From NCBI GenBank assembly GCA_020137815.1, contig CM035362.1, positions 3,720,476-3,775,475 of the forward strand: a stretch of 55,000 nt of DNA, written 5' to 3'. Shown here one piece after another: positions 40,601 to 53,045 of the stretch. This DNA comes from Hormiphora californensis (lineage: Eukaryota; Ctenophora; Tentaculata; Cydippida; Pleurobrachiidae). Both the position numbers and the translations under genes were made by a program. Numbering within the stretch: the first letter of the stretch is position 1; the number at the start of each line of letters is the position of its first letter. The notes beneath the pieces were generated by a model that was not told the origin of the DNA, ran no database searches, and saw only the letters and a list, made by a program, of their open reading frames with translations.

Positions 40601-43600
40601 TTGTCTCCAGGTCCCAGGATATCTTCACATCTCGCTCAACAGCTTTCCAGTCTGAGAGAATTTAGTTCTTACTACTAGAGATCTAGCAACTGATTTACAA
40701 CATCAAAATCAAACAAGACTATAAAGTACTGGTAGATCCGAGATCGAAGTGGCACAATGACTGCATGAGATGGAGTGAGAACTGATGACAATAGTACCAA
40801 CCTTACCCTGATATGTGTGTGGCCTTATACCCACCTCTGCCCTTTATTTTGTTTGTAAATTTAAAATACACTTACAAACACACTGTGGTATTTCACTTGA
40901 CCATGATCCACCTTCCTGACACGTCAGTGTTGCACTTCCCACAAGGTTGTAATTGGCAGCACAGTCGACAGTGGCAATTGTCGCTGGTGGTGAGGCATCC
41001 CAGCTTCCTTGTGTTGATCGCTCAACCGTAAATGCAGGACAATCGACTGTTTCTGAATGGAGATTAAAGCGATGGAATTAAGGTTTCTAACAATGACCCA
41101 ATAATATCTGTCAGAGTATTGGCCTGACAGAATAATATGCAGTACATGCTGGAATGCTGGGTACACGGTGTAAATTGAATTGATCATTCTTACCTGGAGC
41201 ACCCTTATAGAATTCAGATGCTGTGTCATAGGAACTGCTGAAATAGATCTCCTCCACAACATCACCACCCCACTTTGAAACACAGAGGCTCTCTCCGCTA
41301 TCTTCGAACAGGTAGTTTAGCACCTCCACATTGTTACATGTGATGATGAGGGCAGTCTCTGTCTTGGTAATTGTCCAGATCTTATCCACCTCCACCGGAG
41401 GTTGTACTGGCAGGTCTATGTCATAGCTGGTGATGCAGTATTTTATCCAATACTGCATTGTGGAGGAGAACTTCACACGCACATAACTGATAAAGCTGCT
41501 GTCCTTGTCGTACATCATCACATAGATCCCATCACCAGTGCCCAGTGTAGAGTCAGTCTTTATCTGGAGAGGTGTTGTCTCCAGGTCCCAGGGTATCTTG
41601 ACATCCCGCTCAACAGCTTTCCAGTCTGAGAGAATTTGAGTTTTACTTTGGTACCATCGCTCCTTGGTCCAACGTGCCCAACATCGCTCCGTGTGAGATC
41701 GATCTCAGTTGCGCGCGACGTCGATCTCACAGTCACACAAATGTCCATGAATGTCCCCAAAACCTTATAAGAGATCTAGCAATTGATTTACAAATCAAAA
41801 TCGATCTTTAATCGGGTCCAAACAAGACTAGTACTGATTCGAGATCGAAGTGGCGCAGCGACTGCATGAGATCGATTGAGTGCTGCGTACATACACGGTA
41901 TAAATTGAATTTCAATATTACCTGGAGCACCGTTATAGATGTCAGATGCTGTGTCAGCAATGTTAAACTTGATCTCCTCCACAACATCACCACCCCACTT
42001 TGTAAAACAGTTGCTCGCCGAACTATCTGCGAACAGGTAGTTCAGCACCTCAACATCATTACATGTGATGATGATGGTGGTCTCTGTTTTGGTAATTGTC
42101 CAGATCTTATCCACCTCCATCGGGGGTTGTACAGGTAGGTCTGTCCAGCTGATACATTCGTTTATCTTATACTTCATTGTGGATGAGAACTTCACAGCCA
42201 TCCAACTGCTGCCTTCTATGCCGATTATCCCCAAATTGATCTGCTCACCACTACCCAGTGTAGATTCCGTCTTTATCTGGAGAGGTGTTGTCTCCAGGTC
42301 CCATGGTATCTTGACACCCCGCTCAACAGCTTTCCAGTCTGAGAGAATTTAATTCTTACTACTAGAGATCTAGCAATTGATTTACAATACCAAAATCGAA
42401 CAACTGCATGAGCTGAGAATGATCGAGTGAGAATTGGTGGGAATGCAGTACCAACCTTACCCTGATATGTGTGCGTGCCTTAGTGCCCCACCTATACTCT
42501 TTATTTTTATTGTAAATTTAAAATACACTTACCAACACACTGTGGTACATCATTTGACCATGATCCACCTTCCTGACACGTCAGTGTAGCAGTTCCCACA
42601 AGACTAAGGGTGGCAGCACACTCGATGGTTACAGTTGTCGCTGGTGGTGAGGCAGCCCAGTTTCCTTCTGTAGATCCATCAACAGTAAAGGCAGGACAAT
42701 CGACTGATTCTGAATGGACCCTCTGCGGACATACTCCCTCTAAGGGACGCGACCCAGAAGGGGCTTAATTCCATAAACGCCTGGTGTAAGACAGTAGGGC
42801 TCAAACTAAGTGCCCTGAAATCGCATGTAGTCATATTCACCCATCGAAAAAATGTGAAAATTGGAAACCCGATCAAAATTCAGGGTAACCCTATCAAAGT
42901 GTCCGAATCCACGAAGTTTCTAGGGATTACCCTTGACAGCAAACTGAACTGGAACGAGCACGTAAACAAACAAATAAAAAAAGCAAAAAATATCCTGATG
43001 CAGTGCCGTAAAGTGGTGGGACCCACGTGGGGACTAAACCCTAAAACGGCCCTATGGATATACACTGCAATAGTGAGACCCACCTTATGCTACGGGGCAA
43101 TGGTCTGGGCTAATGCAATGCGAACCAAAACAAACAAAGAAAACATGATAAGGGTACAGAGGCTAGCACTCAAGATGGTAACTGGGGCCATGCCCTCGGC
43201 GCCATCAACAGCCCTAGACACAATCACAAACACCGCCCCGATCACCGACCATCTGAGGTACTGTGCAGCCAAAACTGCATACACCCTAATGGCAACGGGA
43301 GAATGGGAAGGGCCAATAAAATCAGACCTAAAGACCCCAAAAGTGTTCACTTCGCATGCCAACACGGTATCACGTGATCTCAGAACTCTGGAAGCAGAGG
43401 GCAGATGTCACGATCTCACAACCCCGGAACTCACCCTAGACAGGGAATTCTCGTTAGAGATCCCAGAAAGGGAGACGTTTTTGGAGGATGGAGACAAGTA
43501 CACGATAGTTGCACACACTGATGGGTCAAAAATTAACAACAATGCCGGTGCAGGATACATTATCCACTCTGGCGAAACAGAGCTAGCTCGAAATTCGTAT

Positions 43601-45436
43601 AACCTAGGCCCCGAAGGAACTGTCCCGGCGGCAGAAATGTATGCCATACAACAGACGGCTCAATATCTCCTGGATAGGGGAACAGCTAACGAGCGAATAC
43701 TCATAAACTGTGACAGTCAAGGGACAATAAAGACCCTAGACTCCACGACATGCAGATCAAAAACCACGATAAAGACTATCAAAAATCTGAACACCCTGGC
43801 CATATTCAACGATGTCATGATTAGATGGATCCCGGCCCATCAAGGGTACGATGGAAACGAAATAGCAGACATCTTGGCAAAAAGGGGTGCTCAGGAAATC
43901 GAAGAAGTTACTCTCATACCAATTCCCAAAGCGGCAGCCTATGCAGCCCTCAGGGAGAAGGTTAAAACCGGACCCATCAAACAAACCAAACATATGGACA
44001 TGATGTGGACCGAAAGATATGAGAGACCTCTTCAAAAACTTAATAGAACAGACCTAAGGGCGGCGACACACCTACTCACAGGGCACTGCCACCTTAACTA
44101 CCACATGAAAAAATTAAAAAAAGTCGAGACCACAACCTGTGCAGCATGTGGGATGGAAGACGAGACAATAAAGCATGTACTTACTGAATGCCCCGCCCTT
44201 TGGAAACTCCGACAGGAATCCTTTGACAGGCTGGGCCTCAGCATGTACGAAATTAGACACCATCAACCCCTTAGAAAAACGATCTCGTTCTATAAGAAGG
44301 CGATGGAGATACTTCACCCCCCTGAAACCACCCCTTAAAGGGAGGTTTCCCCTGTGACTTGGTATGGCACCAGCTCCCCAAGTCTCCTTGGGCCGAAGCA
44401 GTTGGCAACATACCAGCCACACCACCCAGGACGGGGAACGGGAGCCTCATGGCACCCACCCCTTACTGGCTAGTGCTTCGCACTAGCCAGCGTCCTCCCA
44501 GAAGAAGAAGAAGAAGATTCTGAATGGATATAAGCGGTGGAATCAAGGTTTCTAACAATGGCCCACGTGACCCAACCCACATATAATGTGTAGTATAACA
44601 ATTATACTGGGTACACGGTATAAATTGAATTGTTCATTCTTACCTGGACCACCTCTATAGAAGTCAGATGCTTTGTCAGAACTGCTGAACTCGATCTGCT
44701 CCACAACATCACCACCCAACTGTGGAACACAGCGGCTATCTGAACTATCTGCGAACAGGTAGTTCAGCACCTCAATATTATTACATGTGATGATGATGCC
44801 GGTATCTGTTTTGGTAATTGTCCAGATCTTATCCACCTCCTGCACCGGGGGTTGCACTGGCAGGTCTGTGTAGCTAGTGGTGCAGAAGCGTATCCAATAC
44901 TGCACTGTGGAGGAGAACCATGACACATCCACAGCACCGATATAACTGCTGTCCTTGTCGTACATGGACACACTGATATCCTCATAACTACCCAGTGTAG
45001 AGTCCGTCTTTATCTGGAGAGGTGTTCCCTCCAGGTCCCATGGTATCTTTACACCCCGCTCAACAACTGTCCAATCTGAGAGAATTCAATTATTAGTTGA
45101 CAGTCGATGACAATGTAATTTAGTACATACATACATTTACTTTGGTGACATAGACACCGTGCGCGACCCAGATTGAGCTCGATCTAGGTCGCTGTGCGAC
45201 CTCGATCTCGCACGCACTAGGTGTCAATGTCACCAAACATTTACTTTACAGTTACATACTCATAGTAGGTAACTAGGTCGTTGAATGAGTCCTATTTGTA
45301 ATTTGTGGATGATCACCTTGTATTGATCTCGATGAAAATTAGAAAAATAAATTATAAAAAGTTTTGACGAACCTGTGGTATACGCTGGTTGCCACAAGAC
45401 AGCTGCCGAGAGAAAAAATACCACAATCAAACGCAT
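37658..45436 (-). CDS. Secreted modular protein: six ~140-aa modules plus six CCP domains
   Basis: Exons, high to low: 45373-45436 (signal peptide MRLIVVFFLSAAVLWQPAYT), 44644-45075 (module N1), 42533-42709 (CCP1), 41922-42338 (N2), 41194-41625 (N3), 40876-41052 (CCP2), 40232-40651 (N4), 39921-40103 (CCP3), 39208-39630 (N5), 38908-39084 (CCP4), 38247-38669 (N6), 37950-38132 (CCP5), 37681-37860 (CCP6). All internal borders are phase 1, ideal for module shuffling. If the last exon runs to the stop at 37658-37660 the protein is 1,236 residues with no membrane segment. If the donor at 37680 is used there are further exons that I did not find. CCP modules show the C-x(n)-C-x(n)-C-Q-x-G-x-W-S-x-P-x-C pattern. 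N modules share W-x-L-E-x-T-P-L-Q-I-K-T-D-S near the start, DKIWTITKT, ITCNNVEVLNYLF and GGDVVEEIKFSS. I do not recognise this module. Likely extracellular or matrix; binding role unknown. Confidence 0.87.
42854..44338 (+). CDS. LINE ORF2 fragment: RT end, RNase H, zinc knuckle
   Basis: Uninterrupted coding part of the truncated LINE; the frame is already open upstream of 42854 (codons encoding INAWCKTVGLKLSALKSHV). RNase H would degrade the RNA strand of the cDNA hybrid during target-primed reverse transcription. No start codon or promoter is expected after 5' truncation, so expression is unlikely except by read-through on the strand opposite to the host gene. Confidence 0.9.
   Translation: MKIGNPIKIQGNPIKVSESTKFLGITLDSKLNWNEHVNKQIKKAKNILMQCRKVVGPTWGLNPKTALWIYTAIVRPTLCYGAMVWANAMRTKTNKENMIRVQRLALKMVTGAMPSAPSTALDTITNTAPITDHLRYCAAKTAYTLMATGEWEGPIKSDLKTPKVFTSHANTVSRDLRTLEAEGRCHDLTTPELTLDREFSLEIPERETFLEDGDKYTIVAHTDGSKINNNAGAGYIIHSGETELARNSYNLGPEGTVPAAEMYAIQQTAQYLLDRGTANERILINCDSQGTIKTLDSTTCRSKTTIKTIKNLNTLAIFNDVMIRWIPAHQGYDGNEIADILAKRGAQEIEEVTLIPIPKAAAYAALREKVKTGPIKQTKHMDMMWTERYERPLQKLNRTDLRAATHLLTGHCHLNYHMKKLKKVETTTCAACGMEDETIKHVLTECPALWKLRQESFDRLGLSMYEIRHHQPLRKTISFYKKAMEILHPPETTP
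44466..44490 (+). other. LINE 3' stem-loop
   Basis: Perfect 11-bp inverted repeat CTGGCTAGTGC / GCACTAGCCAG around TTC, just upstream of the (GAA)n tail. In stringent LINEs such a 3' hairpin is the RNA feature bound by the reverse transcriptase; here the role is inferred from position. Confidence 0.75.
45139..45239. repeat. Hairpin element in intron 1 of the modular secreted gene
   Basis: Inverted ends TTTGGTGACATAGACACC and GGTGTCAATGTCACCAAA with a GATCTCG-rich palindromic middle. Related sequence with TTTGGTACCATCGCT recurs in later introns (39651-39735, 41641-41755), so it is an element copied along with the modules or independently inserted. Confidence 0.6.
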
Positions 45437-45479
45437 TACATTCTTTTCTCCACTAAGTAAAAGAAAGATAACGTTTAGT

Positions 45480-46030
45480 ACAACTTGGGGGCAATGAAAG
45501 ATTTGCTCATGCTCTCAGTTTCCCAAGATTATTGAAATTAGTTGAGAAATGACCTCGAGTTATGACAAAAATGCGGGTTTTTGAACTGCTACAGACTACA
45601 TTTATCAATTCATTATGGTGTGGGGAGTGAATAGAGGGATGAGAGGGGTCAGGGGAGTCAACAGGGGAGACAAGTGCGGAGTAAAGATTCAATAGGGGTG
45701 AGAGGAGTCAACATATCCCATGGGGTGAGAGGAATGAGGAACCCCCATTGAGAATTCAATAATGCGGGGCGACAGGAGCCAGTAGGGGGCGGGGAGTCAG
45801 CAGCAGAAAGTATAAACAATTTGAGTCTACAGGGGGGGGGGGGGGCGGTGGTATGATTCGATAGGGTTGAAGAGAGTCATAAGGCTATGCTTTTGCTGGG
45901 GGATCAGTGGTATTGGGGCGTAAGGGGGGGGGGGGTTGAAAGGGGTCATTATGGGGTGCGGAGAATATTTTGGTCTTTTGCCTGGGCTCTCTAGTCATCT
46001 ATAAGTAAACTGTTCTGTTTGGTTTATTAA
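45480..46030. other. No gene seen; G-rich sequence upstream of the modular gene
   Basis: G runs at 45833-45845 and 45926-45936 and repeated GAGGGGTCA-like words. Promoter of the modular gene would lie at the low end; no motif called. Confidence 0.5.
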
Positions 46031-46316
46031 ATGGTGGAATTTGGGAATCTACAAAGCTAAAGCAAAGGAGAAAGAAAATGAAAGACTGTCTGCTATCTAG
46101 GAAAATAAGGGAGGGAGAGCAATGGAGCATTGATCAAGCTGCCCACTACACACAATCATTCCCTGTTATTTTTCCTCTCTCCCTCCCTCTACTAGGACAA
46201 CTATCTTTCTATTTTCTCTCCACACTGGACAATCTTTAACTGAGCTCTCTCCTTCCTTAACCCGAGGAGACAGAACCAGGGATAAAAATATATATTAGAG
46301 AAATAGAGAAATATAG

Positions 46317-46721
46317 ACAGAGACAGAGAGAGCCAGAGAGAGACAGGGACAGAGACAGAGACAGAGACAGAGAGACAGAGAGACAAAGAGACAGAGAGAC
46401 AGGGAGACAAAGAGACAGAGAGACAGAGAGATAGAGACAGAGACAGAGACAGAGACAGAGACAGAGACAGAGACAGAGACAGAGACAGAGACAGAGACAG
46501 AGACAGAGACAGAGACAGAGACAGAGACAGAGACAGAGACAGAGACAGAGATAGAGACAGAGAGACAGAGAGACAGAGAGACAGAGAGACAGAGACAGAG
46601 ACAGAGACAGAGACAGAGACAGAGACAGAGACAGAGACAGAGACAGAGACAGAGACAGAGACAGAGACAGAGACAGAGATAGGGAGACAGAGACAGAGAG
46701 AGACAGAGACAGAAACAGAGG
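46317..46721 (+). repeat. (GACAGA)n hexanucleotide array
   Basis: About 400 bp of GACAGA units with GAGACA variants. No gene. Confidence 0.93.
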
Positions 46722-46998
46722 AATCTACGAAGCTAAAACAAAGCTGAGAGAAAGAAAAGGAAAGACTGTCTGCTATCTAGGAAAATAAGGGAGGGAGAGC
46801 AATGGAGCATTGATCAAGCTGCCCGATACACACAATCATTCCAAGTTATTTTTCCTCTCTCTCTCCCTCTCTGTAAGACAACTATCTTTCTATTCTCTCT
46901 CCATACAGAACAATCTTTAACTGAGATCTCTCCTTCCCTTAACCCGGGGAGACAGAACCAGGGATAAAAATAGACCATAGAGCAATAGAGGAATGTAG

Positions 46999-47580
<582 letters not shown>

Positions 47581-47910
47581 AGGAGAAAGAAAAGGAAAGA
47601 CTGTCTGCTATCTAGGAAAATAAGGGAGAGCAATGGAGCATTGATCAAGCTGCCCGCTACACACAATCCTTCCCAGTTATTTTTCCTCTCTCTCTCTCCC
47701 TCAACTAGGACAACTATCTTTCTATTCTCCACACAGAACAATCTTTAACTGAGCTCTCTCCATTGGATTTGGAAAGTGTCCAACTACAATAAACCCGGGG
47801 AGACCAGGGATAGAAAAAGATCATAGAGCACTGGATTCACTGCAGAAACTTTACCACTTTGACCCACCAAATCTCTAAGAAATTTTCGCACTTTGGCCCA
47901 CCTAATCTCG

Positions 47911-48582
47911 TTGTTATGTTCTAAGGCTATAAGCATACTGATCGTGATGATCATAATCAGGTCAGTGTGCGGACGTTTTGATGGTCACCATCAAAGGAGC
48001 GCACACACTGATGGTTATCATCATGATGGAGGCTTGATGCATCATGATGTTCTCAAACCATAGTGTGTTCACGTTTGATCATCATGAACCATAGTGTGCT
48101 CACGTTTGATCATCATAAACCATGCTCAACTTGCTGGAACTTGCCTTTTGATCATGATCATCATGACCAGTGTGCTCAGCATGATGATGCTATCTCCCGG
48201 GAGCTCCCCCTTGCCTAGTCGCGCGCTCTGAGAGGCTGTTGCATATCACGTGACCTGTACAACAGCCTCTCGCGCGCGCGAAGTCGTACCACGTGGTACA
48301 TATCACATGACTACAGTGCAGCCCTCCACAAGAATAAGATCAAAACCTGCGCACACTAGGTGTTGATGATCATCATCCAACTTAAGAGACGGCTCCAGGG
48401 CCAGCTCTTACGTGATGATCATAATGTTCCGCACACTGTAGTTTTTTGCAGATGATGATGATCAAAACCATGAGCACACTTCATCTTTTTAACTGATTAT
48501 GATCATCACGATCAGTATGCTTATAGCCTCACCCTCCTTTACTTTGTGTGCGGGGCGCGTGAAACACAGTCTAGCTAGGCAA
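47911..48582. mobile_element. Short TTG...CAA element, split by a nested insertion
   Basis: Ends TTGTTATGTTCTAA...CTAGCTAGGCAA. It is inserted in the 34-bp minisatellite with duplication CTAATCTCG at 47902-47910 and 48583-48591, and is itself interrupted by the palindromic element at 47924-48529. Without the insertion it is about 65 bp, like other copies at 53510-53582 and 36368-36442. Confidence 0.68.
47924..48529. mobile_element. TGATGATCA-rich palindromic MITE
   Basis: About 606 bp with perfect 37-bp inverted ends (AGGCTATAAGCATACTGATC... and its complement). The interior is full of ATGATCATCA and contains a further hairpin (AGAGGCTGTTG / CAACAGCCTCT, about 48229-48270). No coding capacity; superfamily not assignable. 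Confidence 0.82.
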
Positions 48583-48589
48583 CTAATCT

Positions 48590-49868
48590 CGACGAAACTT
48601 TCCCATTTTAACCCACCTAATCTCAAAGAAACTTTCACACTTTGACCCCCCTAATCTCTTAGAGATAAGGTGGGTTAAAATGGAAACTTACTTAGAGATA
48701 AGGTGGGTCAAAATGGGAAAGTTTCTTAGAAATAAGGTGGGTTAAAATGGAAAAGTTTCTTAGAGCTAAGGTGGGTCAAAATGGGAAAGTTTCTTAGAGA
48801 TAAGGTGGGTTAAAATGGAAAAGTTTCTTAGAGATAAGGTGGGTCAAAATTGGAATGTTTCTTAGAGATAAGGTGGGTTAAAATGGAAAATTTTCTTAGA
48901 GATAAGGTGGGGTAAAATGGAAAAGTTTCTTAGAGATAAGGTGGTTTAAAATGGGAATGTTTCTTAGAGATAAGGTGGGTTAAAATAGAAGAGTTTCTTA
49001 GAGATAAGGTGGGTCAAAATGGAAATTGGAAAAGTTTCTTAGAGATAAGGTGGGTTAAAATGGAAAAGTTTCTTAGAGATAAGGTGGGTTAAAATGGAAG
49101 AGTTTCTTAGAGATAAGGTGGGTCAAAATGGGAATGTTTCTTAGAGATAAGGTGGGTCAAAATCGGAATGTTTCTTAGAGATAAGGTGGGTCAAAATGGG
49201 AATGTTTCTTAGAGATAAGGTGGGTCAAAATGGGAATGTTTCTAAGAGATAAGGTGGGTCAAAATAGAAAAGTTTCTTAGAGATAAGGTGGATTAAAATG
49301 AAAAAGTTTCTTAGAGAAAAGGTGGGTTAAAATGGAAAAGTTTCTTAGAGATAAAATGGGTCAAAATGGAAAAGTTTCTTAGAGATAAGGTGGGTTAAAA
49401 TGGAAAAGTTTCTTAGAGATAAGGTGGGTTGAAATGGAAGAGTTTCTTAGAGATAAGGTGGGTCAAAATGGGAATGTTTCTTAGAGATAAGGTGGGTCAA
49501 AATGGAAAAGTTTCTTAGAGATAAGGTGGGTTAAAATGGAAAAGTTTCTTAGAGATAAGGTGGGTTAAAATAGAAAAGTTTCTTAGAGATAAGGTGGGTC
49601 AAAATGGAAAAGTTTCGTAGAGATAAGGTGGGTTAAAATGAAAAAGTTTCTTAGAGATAAGGTGGGTTAAAATGGAAAAGTTTCTTAGAGATAAGGTGGG
49701 TTAAAATAGAAAAGTTTCTTAGAGATAAGGTGGGTCAAAATGGAAAAGTTTCGTAGAGATAAGGTGGGTCAAAATGGGAATGTTTCTTAGAGATAAGGTG
49801 GGTCAAAATGGAAAAGTTTCTTACAGATAAGGTGGGTGAAAATTGAAAAGTTTCTTAGAGATAAGGTG
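48590..49868 (+). repeat. 34-bp minisatellite with an inversion point
   Basis: About 36 copies of a 34-bp unit (GATAAGGTGGGTTAAAATGG + AAAAGTTTCTTAGA) from about 48657 to 49868. A few units in the opposite orientation precede it at 48590-48656 and at 47855-47910. The junction at about 48657 is a direct head-to-head switch. Confidence 0.93.
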
Positions 49869-49871
49869 CCT

Positions 49872-49904
49872 ATTTCATGTTTGAACATTGTTCAAACATG
49901 AAAT
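49872..49904. other. Perfect 16-bp hairpin ending the minisatellite
   Basis: ATTTCATGTTTGAACA, one T, then its exact complement TGTTCAAACATGAAAT. It lies directly at the end of the 34-bp array. Confidence 0.85.
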
Positions 49905-51775
49905 GGGCACATTATAACGCCCCTATCAAGTGCTTGGATTTGGGAATCTACAAAGCAGAGAGAAATGGAAAGACTGCAACTGTCTGCTATCTAGGAAGAT
50001 AAGGGAGGGAGAGCAATGGAGCATTGATCAAGCTGCCCGCTACACGGGCTACACACAATCCTTCCCAGTTATTTTTCCTCTCTCTCTCCCTCTACTCTAG
50101 GACAACTATCTTTCTATTCTCTCTTTCTATTCTCTCTCCCCACATAACAATCTATAACTGATCTCTCTCCTTCGCTTAACCCGGGGAGACAGGACCAGGG
50201 ATAAAAATAGATCATAGAGAAACATAGACAGAGAGACAGAGAGAGACAGAGACAGCGACAGACAGCGACAGACAGGGACAGAGACATAAACAGAGACAGA
50301 AACATCCAATTTACACATTGATGCATGGAGTATACTTCACACATGAAATGGGAGGAATACTTTTCAAGCAAGCCTGATTATACCGGCAATCCTCTTCCAT
50401 TACAGTACACTGCACTGCCAGGCCACACATTGTACACTGGACTGCCACCACTACATGTAGTACAGTGCAGTACTGCCAGGCCACAATAGGACCCTGGACC
50501 ATGTTCAATGATCATATATATGATCACCATTTGAGTCGCTTGACACTGTTTCCGTGTATGAACAATTCAAATCACCATGATGAAAGAATGGACAAAGAAA
50601 TAGACAGATTTTGTATCTTCAAATATCAGATTATCAGGTGTCAATCATAATAATAGAGTTACAAACTGTAAATCATGCCATCAAACCTGGAAAATATGTC
50701 ATCAGGCCTGATGGTCCTTGCCCCCCGATTCTGCGAACTGCACGTGCACGCCGAGAGTTGCGTCGCGGCAATTGTTAGCATTTGGGTTTCAGATTGTAAC
50801 AGGGAAAATCGGTCTCCCGTTGTAACATATAGTGTATACACTCTCTCTCTCTCTCTCTTCGTTAATTATCGGTATCCCATTAAATTGTTAACTTTATGTA
50901 TATTCAGGTCTAGAAAATCTGTCTGCACCGTTTGTCTCTCACTCTTTTAATTTTTAATTAGCCTAGCGGTGACATGACAAATCCTGACAATAGCCGAATT
51001 TTTTATTCGGGTTAGGGGGGTCTTTTTGTCTTTATTTCATTGAAATTTTCAAACGTGCATATCTCCGGTTCCTGATCAGATAGGGACCTCTTCCCGGTTG
51101 TATCGAAAAGGCCATTGCACCCGGGGAAAAGTCTCTATCTCATCACGAACCTGAGATGTATGCACATTTGAAATAAATTCAAAAAGATCCCCCTGTTAAC
51201 TAAACAATTCGACTATAACTTCCATTTACACAATATCTCAGCATTTTCAAACTCTTTGAGTTTGTAAAACAAAAACATAGTTCATGCAAAAATCAGTGCA
51301 AACTCGGTCTGCCCTAGCAGTAATATATGATGTTAACAATACATATAATGTTCCCTATCTATCAGTATAAACAGTCTGTCTGGTGACACCGACCCAATCT
51401 GATTGCCCGTTTCGAGAATTAAAACAGGGTCTGCAGCACCACCAGATATAATAAGTATTTTCTCCGCCACGTGCACATCACTAAAAATCTGGTCAGAATA
51501 TCGTCCAGCGAGACCACATGTGCCGTATAATTAGTAGCTAATGGGCTAATTAGTAGCTAATTGATACCTAGCTAATTAGTATACGACAGCTATATCAAGT
51601 GCTTCAGTGGACACATAATTATAACTCTATCACCTTCTCTATCACATAAATCATCAATTTTTCATCGCTCATCATATCATCAATTTTTCATCGCTCTTCA
51701 CCTTGTATCACTCCCACTGCAGTGGTCCTTGTTATGTTCTAACCCTTCTCACGAAAAGAGGGTCGAGCTAGGCAA

Positions 51776-51884
51776 CAGGAACCGACCGAATCAGAAAATA
51801 CTGATCCCTGATTGGCTGATAACCAGTCACGTGACCTAGATAACGAGTTCTGATTGGTTGTTGACTTATGTCGGTCGGTTCCTG
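51776..51884. mobile_element. hAT-type MITE family, second copy
   Basis: 109 bp, same ends and interior as the copy at 24303. No clear target duplication; it lies between two fragments of the TTATGTTCTAACCCT short element. Confidence 0.8.
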
Positions 51885-53045
51885 TTTCCAACCCTCCTCG
51901 CGAAAAGAGGGTCAAGCTAGGCAAGGTGTTTCGCAGTGTCTCCTCCTAAAGCTGTTTAGTAAGAGGTGAAGACCCCTTACTCAACATTTCTAAAGTGTAT
52001 TTAAAGTACTAAATTCATCACTGTATACATCTCAGCACTATATATGTATATTATAATATCATTAAGTTAAGGCCCTTTTACAAAAAAGGAATTTTATCAG
52101 TTCTTTTCTTGTACCAATTGTTTCTTGGTTTCTGTCTAGTGTTCCACACACAGTGTTCCACAAAGTGTTCCTCACAGGGTTCCTCACAGTGGCATGGCAG
52201 AAACACACTGTCTACTGGACGCATTGTGTGTATCTGGTAACCGTGGTAACCGTGGTAACCATGGTAACCGTGCAGACACTAGACAACTTGCTTCTTCTTC
52301 ATCTTGTTGTAAGCTCAACTTGCTGGGTCATGTCCCTAATAACGTTGTTTCCTAGTATTCACATGAGATTCCGTTCACGTTGCAGAAGATGCCGTATGAA
52401 GGATGTCCAGAGAGACGGTTTTTTTGTCAGTCTCTTTGTGACCCTGTGCCGCATTGTTTCGTATCGTTTCCGAGAAAAATACAACGAAAAGAGGGACTAT
52501 CGCATCTGTATTCTGAAAAAGTGGAGAAAGTTAGTAACTGGGTCCATTACTTGGGGAGGGGGTTTATAACATGGGGTATAGCATGGGGTATAACAGGGGG
52601 TTTATAACTATTGACAAGAATCCTAACTATAGCAGAAAAAGTGTTTTGACCATCTCAAATTTTATTTGCCCAATAATAAGGGTATTACATATTAGTAATT
52701 AGGTTATGAGGGCGACAATTTCACCTCCAGGAAAAACAAATTCTTGGAATTGTGGGCGTTCTTTGAATTTTATAGGGCACACGTGGGACCTTAATTATTT
52801 TCCTGACTTCTAGGAATAAAGTAATCATTGATAAAGAGGAGCGATAAAAATATAAAGATAGAGAGAGAGAGAGAGAGAGGGGGGGGGGGCGTGCGCTAGG
52901 TAAATTTATTATCAATGATATTGATAATTGTAGCCAAGAAATTTGTTCTAGAGAATAGTATTTGAATACTTCGACTGTCGAACTGAGATTAACTTTTATG
53001 CGGAGGGAGAGTCGAACTAGGCAAGGCGTGAAGTAAACAGACTAC

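Larger units (their letters stand above)
42718..44516 (+). mobile_element. 5'-truncated LINE with RNase H, inserted at a splice acceptor
   Basis: Non-LTR retrotransposon fragment lying antisense in the modular secreted gene. The open frame runs from the truncation point to 44338. It covers the end of reverse transcriptase (AD of the catalytic box, then FLGITLDSKLNW), an RNase H domain with all acidic residues (HTDGS, AAEMYAI, NCDSQG, NEIAD with upstream HQG) and a terminal zinc knuckle (CAACGMEDETIKHVLTEC). Truncation falls at the RT catalytic box, so the copy cannot be autonomous. The 3' part has an 11-bp stem with 3-nt loop at 44466-44490 and ends in (GAA)n. An 11-bp duplication (ATTCTGAATGG) flanks it at 42707-42717 and 44517-44527. 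The intact frame suggests recent insertion. RNase H after RT places it among I/Jockey/R1-like LINEs in a broad sense; I would not name the clade. Confidence 0.94.

Noticed and set aside
42854-44338. Retroviral or LTR-element pol gene
   Set aside because: No LTRs, protease or integrase; the domain order RT-RNase H-zinc knuckle, (GAA)n tail and target duplication fit a LINE.
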